Below, one piece after another: positions 37,941-49,900 of a DNA stretch of 64,000 bases (positions within the stretch are counted from its first letter, which is position 1; the number at the start of each line of letters is the position of its first letter). The position numbers were made by a program, and so were the translations under genes. Below the pieces are notes generated by a model that ran no database searches, had not been told where the DNA came from, and saw only the letters and a program-made list of their open reading frames with translations. Where the stretch lies: positions 2,358,001 to 2,422,000 of the forward strand of contig NC_045149.1 of NCBI RefSeq assembly GCF_008831285.2. Reading direction: 5' to 3'. The DNA comes from Nymphaea colorata (taxonomy: Eukaryota > Streptophyta > Magnoliopsida > Nymphaeales > Nymphaeaceae).

Positions 37941-40900
37941 CTTCTTCTTCGTTTCATCATCATCATCTCTATGTCTCTTGTTTGAATGTCTCTCTCTTGT
38001 ATGGTGGTGCAGGTAGGCAAAGGTGGTGCCAATGGTTCATTAGGGTAACATGAAGATAACCTCTTTCTTATAACTGAGAATAACCGAAGCATTTCAGAGC
38101 TGAAACACTAAAAGCTTACGAATATTGAAGCTGCAAATGATCAAGAAAACATTAAGAAAAAGGAACGATGACGGCCATACTAGTAATGCAATTGCTGATT
38201 GTTTGTGGCATTCAAAAACCAGCCTTATGTGTACTAACAACAAAGTACAACAAAATACAGAGATTATAAATAATTAGTAATGATTTGATAGCCTGTCACC
38301 AACTCCACACATACAGACAGAGCGAGAGAGAGAGGAAAAAGTGATGAAGAATAAAAAGGACTTCCAGGTAACATAGGGCCTTCCTATATAATAATGACAT
38401 TTGTCATCCTTGCCTGGGCAGGAGTTGGGGGTCCGGGAAATTGGCATTCAGTACGTCTGAATTTTAACAGATAATGATAGAATATTGAAAAAATATTTTT
38501 ATTATGTTTAATAAACACTAACATTTTGATGCTAAATGGTGGCATCTATGAGAAATTAAGAAATGACAATGTGTGGCCTCAACAATCTCAGCTTATCATT
38601 CTTCCTCGAGTAGTGCATCCTGTATGGCCATGTGCAGTCTCCATTTTTCTAATTGATAAATATGTGAATTGCTGAGGTGAAAATACTGTATGATCACATT
38701 GATCTATAGTTGCAATTGATGGTGGATGAAATAATCCTACTTAAAGCTCTAAAACAAGCCATCCAGGAAATAAATGTATAATACGATCCAACAATTTAAG
38801 CATGCACAGAAAAATCACCTCAAGATCAAATTTAGCCAAAGCAAGGCGATTGAAAGCAATCAAGCGTGCATTTTTCAAACTCTCTGCTCTTTCTAGGGAC
38901 TGTTTTAGAAGTACAAGCAGATGCCGTTGGGTGGATAAGGAAGCATCTAAACTAGCTGGAATTGCTGAACAGTAAGAAGAGCCCAATATCCCATTCATGC
39001 TGGAGACGCCAATATTAGACAAGAGATCACAAATTGCAGCCAACGTACATGCAAGACCAAAATCGTCACTATTCTGCAACAAGATATTAGAATTAGAACC
39101 ACTGTACTAAGAACTCAAACGTAGTAAACTTTTAAAAAGAGAAGCAAAAACTAGATAAAGTAAAAGAAATTTTTTTCTCTCCAAGAGTGATTATAATGAA
39201 TTTGAATTTTCAACACAAAGAGTGTAAAAAATTCCTAATAGGAAAACAGGAACAAACTTACAAATAAATGTCCTAAACCCCACTGATTAAGATCCACGTT
39301 GCTGCAAGAATGCAAACATTCAAGCCACTGTAAATATTCAAACCTCCTCCATGCACCAGTGAGACATTGGATATCACATTGTAGAAACAGTTGGTTCACA
39401 AACTATTCCATTCTTCAACAACCAGCTTTTTGGAACAAATATATAAAGCATAAAAACCATTTCTTCTGAACATCTCTCTTCTAGGAGAAATCTAACAAGT
39501 ACATTTATTGTAACTATTAGAAAACAACTTTAAGGAGCCTAGAGGTTGGATATGTACAAGTTTGCTTTCTGCAAAACTTTTAGCCGAAGAAATGTGGTGC
39601 CCACACATTTTGATTAAGATAAACAAACACAACCAAAAGTTTTGAGTGCACAGAACTTTTGAGCCTTTGACCAATGTCCAATTTGTTTTAGAAAAAGGCA
39701 AAAGGTTCTTCCCCTTAAATGTTGTTACTTTCAAAGGTTTCCATAAGCAAAAGTTTTTCCAAATGCAAAAAGCAAAGCTTTTGCCACCAAATCAGAGAGG
39801 CCCTTACTGGATTTGACATGTCATGAGTACCTGCAATATCTGCTACATGACCCACCCTTTCATTACTGTAATGTAGATGAGCAGCCTTCATTGTCCTTAA
39901 TTTAAGTCTGTCCTCTTATGAGCCACGATAAAACATATTGAACAACCACCAAGTCTAAAAGTAAAAGAAAAAGTTGGCTTGTGGTGCTTGAATGGTTGAA
40001 ACCATGCTAACCAATACACTGAATCAGCATATGACTAATAGTCAGATTGTTTTATATCAAGGATGACGGTGGGTTAAAATTAAACACAACCACTTCAATG
40101 ATGGGGCTTAAAAATAAGTAAAAGTACTAATTTCATCACCCAATCTGTGGAATATCGATCAGGAAATAAGAATGACTCCCACAACAAGAATAATAGATTA
40201 TATATGTGCTAAAATAACGGAATGTGGGATATTTTTATGCTACACAGCGTAGATAATTTAAGTAGTACAGGTACAGAGGTCAATGTACGAGTAAAGCAAA
40301 CAGATTCTTCTACCTATCACAATCTGAAATATCATACCTTATGACAAATTTGAACAGCTTCAGTTAATGCCTGGAAATAATGTAAAAGAGTCACAAAAGA
40401 TTAAAGGAGGAACCATTAGAGCAAAAGCAAACAAACAAATTCCAACCTGGTTACCTGCATTGCCAAATTAAAATGTCCAAAATGGCAGTGCAGGATTCCC
40501 AAACACAATAAGGCAGTCTCATATTTGCCATCACGCGGATTAGATGCAAAAGAAGAAGAACTAGTATCAATTCCCTCTAATCCTGCACTGTAAGAGCAAA
40601 TATTTCAGGCTAAGATTCACTGCAGATTTTGCTGTTAGCAGTAAGATATGCATGCAATATAGCAAGTGTCAAAATGGCATTAAACAAACCCTGATGAAAA
40701 GGATCGGAGCACTTGATAGTATAGCCTGAATATCCTTTGTTATTAAATGAAATGTGCAGCAAGATGGCAGTGGAACTTCATGTTAGTGTCCAGGTTTCAG
40801 GTCTAGAACTGGGTATGAAGTGGGTCTATGGGACTGACCCAAAAGATGGATATAAATAAGAGAATGCAGGGGGATCTTTAGGGGTATGGATGTAATAGGG

Positions 40901-43900
40901 ATTTTCCTCTGGTGAGGGTCGCTCTAATTGGGTTAGGGCAGTGCATGTGGGTGAGTGGTTTCTTGTAGCAGGTGGTGGCTAACGATGGTATCAGCCAGTC
41001 TCCGATGGCAACATGATGGAGGTCGTTGAAGAGCAATTGGGTTGGATAGATAGATGGAAGGTGAAATTAGAAGATTCTTTCAATAGGCTCGACCAGAAGA
41101 TGGTCGACGCCGATCGGAGACTGCAAACGGTCAGCTCGATGCAACTCGTTATCAAAGAGTTGTTGCAGCAATTTCTCCACCAAGTCTCCAATACCTCTGA
41201 GCAGGTACAACTGAGGAAGGAGACCCAGGCACTAAGAACGGATGACACGTCAAGGATCGCTACTTCAAAGACCATGCTTGCAGCCAAGGAAGAAGAGGCA
41301 ATGTCTGATCATATAGCAGTGCAAAGCACTTCAAATGACAGAAGTTTTAGCACGAGATGTTGTGAAGAGTGACAGACTTCAACGAGAACAGGAGGAGTTG
41401 GGGACTCGCAAGAAAAAATGGAAACAAATTGGGTCAGCGCCAGCTTGTTCCTTCATTCACGTTAGCCGAGGCAAACAAGGCGATATTGGAGAGTGGGGTG
41501 AGAGGTCACTAGGGCAGCCTATGAAAAAACCCCATGGAATGGAGCCCTTGCAGCAACCAGAGAATATGGGGCTCCGATGAACCCCAATTTTACCAGGCAA
41601 GAGAGGCAGCAATGTCGTGACCAGGTCTTAAAACCTTTAGAGGAGCACCAACAAAATCGATGGAAGAAGGATCCATCTGAATCAGACTGCTGCAAACTCG
41701 GCAAAGAATCTGAAGGAAAGGATCTAGAACAATCAGCAGACATGGAGTACCCAGCGAAGGAGAGCAACGAAGGAGATGGCTGTCCCTACAGAACAGAAAG
41801 AAAACAAGTCAATAACGTCTCAACGTGAAGATTCGATGAAGCCATTGCTGGTGCAGGGGAGCACCTCATGCATCATGGCGGCGGTCAGTTCTTTCGATCA
41901 ACCAAGGGTCACAGAATGGTGATTACACTAGCACCAAAAAATCTAGGTATGCTCGAGCCCCATGAAGCTCCTATGCATTCCTTGCAACGAGATAGGGGGA
42001 AAAGGCAGACCCCCATGGCTACGGGCCATAGTTGTCACGACATGTAAGAACATTGCAATGAGACCCAAAGACCTATTATTGACGTCTGGGTGCAAGAGTG
42101 TTGATGCATATCAGACCATTAAAGTTGAAAATGAAGGCCAATTACAGACTGAGCAAGAAAAGAGGCAGACAGCAAGCACCTACTAATGGACGACAATGGT
42201 GTAGGCTGTCAATTAATCAAATTAATCATTTGCAACCAGTTGTGCCATGCCAAGCCAGGATTGAATAGAGGAAATAATGGCTCAACAAAAAAATGAAGTT
42301 GGGTCGGTGCATTAGGGGCTTGCTCGAGATGTGCAAGTGGGAAAAGCATATGAGGTACAGCGAGACCAAATTGCTTTTGTTCAATCAAGAGCCCTGGTTC
42401 AAGATTACGTTGGAGTTGGACAATGCGGGCACAAATTCCAATTTTTTGCAGCATCTGTCTGCCTACCAGTCTCAATTCCCGTTAAAGTTAAGTCAATCAA
42501 TTTAGGTTGCAGGGAAAATTTCGTTTATAAGGGTCAGCGGTAACCATTGAAGCCTGCATCTTTCCATCGCCTAAGGAGATGGTTAACCCTTTACACACAG
42601 ACAATAGTAGAGCAATGCATACTTTTCAAGAAAGGAAACTTTGGACTTTAGGTGTCAGCTTCACTAGGCCTTCCATTCGTAGAGGAAACCCAGCAGCAGC
42701 ATGTTTGGAGGTTTTGACCTTTAACTGTTGTTTAGACCTCTTAAGTGCCTACATGGTAGCTGTACCTTCAAGGAGAGATTCATCTGTTCATGCCCTCGAG
42801 GAGCTAAGTAATCCCTCTAGGAACGGAAAGAGCAAATGGAAAGATGAACACACAAATGTAACGTGGAAAACCCCTCAACTAGAGGCAAAAAACCACGGGT
42901 GAGGAGGACTGGTGCCCACTAGCCACCAGACACTCTCTCTCTTGAATTATCATTCACACACTGAAAATTAGGGTTTACACAGGTTAAGTAGGGTCATAAC
43001 CACACACTGGATTGGATCCAGATCCAGACCCAGATAAGAGACCCAAATACCACATATATCAACACTCCCCCTCAAGTTGGGCATACATATCAAACATGCC
43101 CAACTTAGATACATTTCTCTCAAACGAGTCACAGGTAAGGCAAGGCTTTAGTCAGAACATCAGCAGTTTGGTCTTTAGACTTCATATATGGTAGAAACAA
43201 CTCTCTGGCATCAATTCTCTCCCGGATGAAGTGACGGTCAATCTCGACATGTTTTGTTTGGTCATGTAACACAGAGGTGTTGGCCAGATTGATAGCAAAC
43301 TTGTTATCACAGTACATCTTCATATGTCCTTTCTGACACTCCAGTAGCAACAGCCCTATATTTAGCCTCTGCACTTGAGCGGGAACAAACATCTTGCTTC
43401 TCCAAATAACAAGATTTCCCCCCAAGTAGACGCAGTACCCTGAAGTAGATCTTCTGGTATCAACATAGCCTACCCAGTCTGCATCTGAATACCCTTCGAT
43501 CTCAATAGGCCCTTGTTTCACATATAGAAGTCCCTTGCCAGGATTCCTCAAGTAACACAAGATTCTGTCGACAGCCTTCAAGTGAGTATCTGTAGGCGCG
43601 TGCATGAACTGACTCATTACATTTACGGCAAAGGTGATATCAGGTCTAGTCAGAGTAAGGTAGATCAATCTTCCCACTAGACGTTGATATCTTCCCTTAG
43701 CTTCTTTACAAAAAGGTTCTCCATCCTTAATACTGAGTTTGTGTCCAGCATCAAGAGGAGTAGAAGCCGGTCTACACCCTAGTTTTCCTATCTCCTTCAG
43801 TAAATCCAGAGTATATTTTTTTTATTTAGCACAAGGGTCGTACCTGATCTAACAATTTTAATACCAAGAAAATATCTTAGTTTGCCAAGGTCCTTGAGAT

Positions 43901-46900
43901 CAAATTCAGCAGCCAGTAAACCATTTAATTTTGTTATCTCATCTTCATCATCACCTGTAACAATCATATCATCAACATAGACTAACAAAAGAGTAACTTT
44001 ACCCTCCTTCCTCTTTACAAACAAAGTATGATCTCTGTTTCCTTTATTGTAGCCATGTTTTCTCATTACAAGTCTAAGACGTTCAAACCATGCTCGGGGA
44101 GACTGCTTGAGCTCATACAAAGCCTTCTTCAGTTTACAGCATTTTCCCAGTTTCTCGTATCCTTAGGGCATACATATATATTGTTGATAGATCGTATGTT
44201 TTGGGTCCGGATCCATACCTGACCCGTCTTGTAGCCCGTGTTGGGCACTACTTAAGTCATGTAACCCTAATCCTTATGTGTTAATGATAATCTAAGGAGA
44301 GAGAGAGTCTGGCGGCTAGTGGGCACCGACTCCTCCTCATTCGTGGTTTTTTCTCTCTCGTGTTGAGGGTTTTCCACGTTACATCGTGATTGTTGTTCAT
44401 CTTCCTCTCCTTGTTCGTATTTCTACACGGTATCAGAGCCGTGAAGTTCCGGCATTAACGTGTTGGAGGAGGCGTCCTGCACTGTTTATCGTCCGCCCTC
44501 CCGTCGCCTGTCCGTCTGCCGCCGTCCGCCCTTCCGTCGCTCGTCCTCCTGTGCTCGGCGAGCGCCTCTAAGCGCCGCCCTCTGCTCTTGCGCCGCCAAG
44601 GGCTTCTGCACTGATCTCTGCTCCCGCCGCCGTTTTCTGCTCCCGCTGCCGCCAAGCGCCTCACGCTCCGCCCTTCTGCCGACGCCGCCGTCTTTCACGC
44701 TGCAGTTGCTCCCTGCCCTTGTTGCTCTCGTCGGTGTGTGGGTCTGTCATTATGGCAGCCTCGTCTTCCTCGTCGATGGTCAGTCAAACTGAAATCAGAA
44801 CTGTGAGACCCGAGAACGTCCCTGTGCGGGTTATTACTCTTCGCCTCACAAATGAGAACTATTTCTCGTGGTCGCCAGCTATGACTATGGGGATTGCTGG
44901 CCGTGGTCGGATGGCCTATATCGACGGGAGCAACCCTGAACCAGCAAGAACAAGTGGTGTGTGGCACACTTGGTTCCTTGAGGATAATCAAGTAAAAACG
45001 TGGATTGTCAACTCTGTCTCCGCTGAGATTCAGCCTCTTATCCTTCGGAAGAAGACTGCACGGGACATGTGGGTGGTCCTTGAGCAAATGTATGGCCAGA
45101 AGAAGACAGCCATTCGCACTTAAGTAATGAAGACTGTTTATAACCTCCGCCAAGGGACCTCTTCTGTTGCAGAATACTATGGGGCTTTGAAAGCCAAGTG
45201 GGAAGAACTTGACTATCACTCTGATATTCCGTGGCACTGTCCCCAAGATCAGGCACTTCACATTGCCCAGGTATGGGAAAACAGAGTGTTCCTCTTTCTA
45301 GCTGGCTTAAATGATGAGTTTGAAGGTGTTCGGAGCCAGATTCTGAATTCTGGAGAGGTGTCCAGTATTGAAGATGTATACTCGGTTGTTGAAGCAGAAG
45401 AACAGAGAAGGCTAGTCATCAATGAAAGCCAGAGGGATCCTGGTCTCTCTCATGAGAGATCAGCCCTTGTGAGCCGTGGACCTGGAGGCTTGGCTAGACC
45501 CCCTCGCCGATGCACACACTACAAGAAGACGGGTCACACCGTCGATTACTATTGGGATCTCCATCCAAACAAGAAAGGAAATAGAGGAAGGTCTTCTAGT
45601 GGGAAGACACCTGTGCCTGAGGCGCCCAAATCCAGTGGGGAAAAACTCTCTAATTCGGCTGATCAGCTTCGTGAACTAAGGGCTTATTTGGGCAGGATCG
45701 ATGTGAACAAGATCGAGACATCAGAGGAAACTACAACTAATCATGCTCTTGCAGTTATTGGCGATAAAGGTAACTCTTCTGTGGGGGAATGGATTGTCGA
45801 TAGTGGTGCTACTCATCACACGACAGGTAATCCAAAATTGTTTCATGAGTATAAGTTGTCCTCGGGAAGGGAACGTGTTTCCCTTGCAGATGGTTCCTCT
45901 ACCTGTGTGGCAGGCGAAGGAACTCTGTCCTTGTTGGACAAATTTCATGTGCAGGGCGCATTACATGTCCCCCAGTTTCCTTTAAATCTCTTGTCAGTCA
46001 GTAGACTTACTAAAGAATTGAATTGTGAACTTATTTTCTCTGCCAATCGCTGTGTTTTGCAGGACTTGGTGACAGGGAAGAGGATTGGGATTGGTTTAGC
46101 TTCTGATGGATTATATCGTCTTCCCATACATGTGGCTACTGCTCTGATGACAGCGATCCGCAAGACAGATAAGAGAAGAGAAGATTGTCTTCAGTCCTTT
46201 ACGTACTGGCATGAACGTTTTGGGCATTTACCTTTTGGGATTTTGAAACATTTGTTTCCAGACTTGTGTTCCTCCTTTGATTTGTCTTCCATTTCTTGTG
46301 ATGTTTGTCAGTTTGTCAAACATGTGAGGGCTTCGTACCCTCTTTCTACTAGTTGTGTTAATGAAGCTTTTTCTCTGATTCACTCTGATGTATGGGGACC
46401 TTCGGGAATTCATACCCGTCAAGGTTTTCAATATTTTATCACTTTCATTGATGATCTCTCGTGCTAAATTTGTGTACCTGTTAAAAGACCGCAGTGAGGT
46501 TCCTCGTATCATCGAGACATTCATTCTTCTTGTGCATACCCAATATGGTGCGAATGTTAAAACTTTCCGGTCTGATAATGCCCGTGAATACATGTGTCAG
46601 TCTATTGAGGAGTTTCGTAGACAAAGGGGGATTGTTCATGAAACATCTTGTAGTTACACCCCTCCTCAAAATGGGGTAGCTGAAATGAAAAATCGTCAAC
46701 TTCTTAATGTCACCAGGGCTCTTTTGTTTCAGAGAAATCTTCCTAAACACTATTGGGGTGATGTCGTTCTTACTAGTGTCTATCTTATTAACCGCATGCC
46801 CAGTCGTGTTTTGAATGGTAGGACTCCCCACTCGTTACTTCCTGGCAGTCGTCCACCATTCCTACTTCCTCCTCGTGTTTTTGGTTGTGTATGTTTTATC

Positions 46901-49900
46901 CATGATCACAGTCCAAATGTCAAGAAACTTGATCCTAGGTCTATCAAAGGTGTCTTTGTTGGATACTCTCCTACGCAAAAAGGATACAAATGTATTGACC
47001 CTATTACTGGTCGAGTTTATGTTACGAGGGATGTTACCTTCTTGGAACATGCCTCTTACTTTGGTGAGAATCCTCTTCAGGGGGAGCAGTCTGTGGGCAG
47101 GGAAGAGTATTCTCAGAGACAGGAACTTCAGTTTATAGATTTTTTGGACTACAAGAAAGTAGAATCGCTTACTGCTGTTGATGTGCCTGAGAATGAGGAA
47201 AGGTGTGACACTAGCATTGAGAAGGAAGGCCCTCGGTTGTTTGGACAGTTTTACTCTAGACGAGGTACTCGGACAGAGATGATGACTTGTGATGCTAGAT
47301 CTACTTCCAATCCCAATGCCACTCCTTCCCTCGATGAACCAAGTCCTACCGTGGAGACTATGGAGACTCATGAAGAGGAATGAAGATCTTCCCATTATCC
47401 TGAGAAAGGGTGTCAGGTCATGTACTCAACACCCCATTGGTAATTTTGTATCTTATTCCAGACTTGGAAAAGATTACAAGTGTTTTGTTTCTACTCTTTC
47501 TTTGGCTGTGATCCCCAGGACTGTTGCTGAAGCTCAAAGTGACTCCAAGTGGGCTAATGCAATGAAAGAAGAAATAGATGCCCTGAGAAGAAATATCACA
47601 TGGGAGGTGGTGAAGATTCCTGAAGCCGCTCACTTAGTTGGATCCAAATGGGTGTATACCATCAAGTACAAACCAGATGGAAGTATTGAAAGATATAAAG
47701 CTCGACTTGTGGCCAAGGGATTTAGCCAGAAATATGGAATTGATTACTTGGAAACCTTTGCTCCTGTTGCGAAAATGAAGACAGTGAGAGTGGTTATATC
47801 CCTAGCTGTGATGAAGGAGTGGAAGATGTATCAACTAGATGTTAAGAATGCATTCCTCAATGGTGACCTCGAAGAAGAAGTATATATGCATATGCCTCCA
47901 GGATATGAAGAACCAGAAAAATGTTGTAAGCTAAAAAAGGCCTTATATGGCCTTAAGCAATCGCCCAGAGCGTGGTTCGAACGACTGAGAAGAGTGATGA
48001 TACGTCATGAATACAAACAAGGAAATGGAGATCACACTCTGTTTGTGAAGAAGAAGGAGAGCAGGGTTACTCTCCTGCTGGTCTACGTAGATGACATGAT
48101 TGTCACAGGAGATGATGAGGAGGAGATTATCAAGCTAAAAGGGTTACTGGATACAGAATTCGATCTCAAAGATCTTGGCAAGCTAAGGTATTTTCTTGGT
48201 ATGGAGGTTGCTAGGTCTAGCACTGGTCTTGTACTAAACCAAAGGAAAGACACATTAGATCTGCTAGAAGAAACTGGTAAATTGGGATGTAGACCTACTC
48301 CTACCCCATTTGACACTGGGCACAAGTTGAGTCTTAGAGATGGAGAGCCTCTCTGTGAAGAAGACAAGGGAAGATATCAACGTCTGGTTGGGAAGTTGAT
48401 TTATCTTACCCTCACGAGACCTGATATCACCTTTGCGGTGAATGTTTTGAGCTAATTCATGCATGCACCAACCGATGCACATCTGAAGGCTGTGGACAGA
48501 GTACTATGCTACCTGAAGAAAAATCCTGGCAAGGGACTCTTGTATGTGAAACAAGAGACTGTGGAAATCGAGAGCTATTCTGATGCGGATTGGGCAGGTT
48601 GTGGTGATACCAGACGATCTACTACAGGGTACTGTGTCTACTTGGGAGGAAACCTTGTTGTATGGAGAAGCAAGAGACAGAATGTTTGCTCTAGATCTAG
48701 TGCAGAGGCAGAATATAGGGCAGTTGCTATGGAAGTATCAGAATTACTATGGTTGAAGATATTGCTGACTGACATTGGAATGGAGATTGAAGGACCTATG
48801 AAGATGTATTGTGATAACAAGTCTGCAATCAACTTAGCCAACAATCCTATTCTTCACGACAGAACAAAGCATGTTGAAATTGATCGTCACTTCATTCGAG
48901 AAAGAATTGATGCGAAAGAGTTGATCTTACCTTACATGAAGTCTGAAGACCAAACTGCTGATGTTCTGACGAAAGCTCTTCCTTCAGCTTCATTTGAGAG
49001 GAATGTATCCAAGTTGGGCATGTTTGATATGTATGCCCAACTTGAGGGGGAGTGTTGATAGATCGTATGTTTCGGGTCCGGATCCATACCCGACCCGTCT
49101 TGTAGCCCGTGTTGGGCACTACTTAAGTCATGTAACCCTAATCCTTATGTGTTAATGATAATCTAAGGAGAGAGAGAGTCTGGCGGCTAGTGTGCACCGA
49201 CTCCTCCTCATTCGTGGTTTTTTCTCCCTCGTGTTGAGGGTTTTCTACGTTACATCGTGATCGTTGTTCTTCTTCCTCTCCTTGTTCGTATTTCTACATA
49301 TATACTTCTTCTTCAAGATCTCCGTTGAGAAAAGCATTCTTAACGTCAAGTTGGCACATCTTCCACTCCTTTAACACTGCTAAAGAAATAATAACTCTTA
49401 ACAGTCTTCATCTTCGCAACATGAGCAAACGTCTCCAAGTAGTCAATCTCATATTTCTGACTAAACTCCTTGGCAACCAGGCGAGCTTTGTACATCTCAA
49501 CATTCCCATCTGGTTTGTACTTAATGGTGTAGAACCACTTGGATCCAACCAGATGAGCCGCTTCAGGGATCTCTACCACTTCCTATGTCTGGTTTCTGCT
49601 CAAGGCTTCCATCTCTTCTTGTATAGCATGAGTCCACTTGGGATCACTCTGAGCCTCTGTAACAGTCCTGAGAATCACAGCCAAATAAAGAGATGATACA
49701 AAACATTTGTAATCTGTGCTCAGTCTAGAATATGACACAAAGTTACCAATAGGGTGTTAAGTACATGACCTGACCCCCTTTCTGAGAGCAATGGGTAATT
49801 CTTCACTTTTAGCTTCTGCCTGAGTACCTTCAACTAACATCTCTTGAGCACGACTTGGGTCATCCAGGGAAGGAGTAGCATTAGGATTGGGAATAGGAAC

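Larger units (their letters stand above)
44182..49298 (+). mobile_element. Copia element E2, complete with LTRs, nested in E1
   Basis: Two 246-bp LTRs (44182-44427, 49053-49298) flank the interior, with TATAT duplicated at 44177-44181 and 49299-49303. The primer site GGTATCAGAGCC begins at 44429 and the polypurine tract GAGGGGGAG ends at 49052. I count seven substitutions between the LTRs, so the insertion is fairly recent. Coding sequence is nearly full length but broken in four places. Confidence 0.95.

Noticed and set aside
44455-44792. Arg/Ala/Ser-rich frames in the E2 leader (and 52755-53160 in E3, 51671-52072 in E1)
   Set aside because: They arise from the G/C-rich triplet composition in several frames at once. 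Gag starts at a clear ATG downstream.
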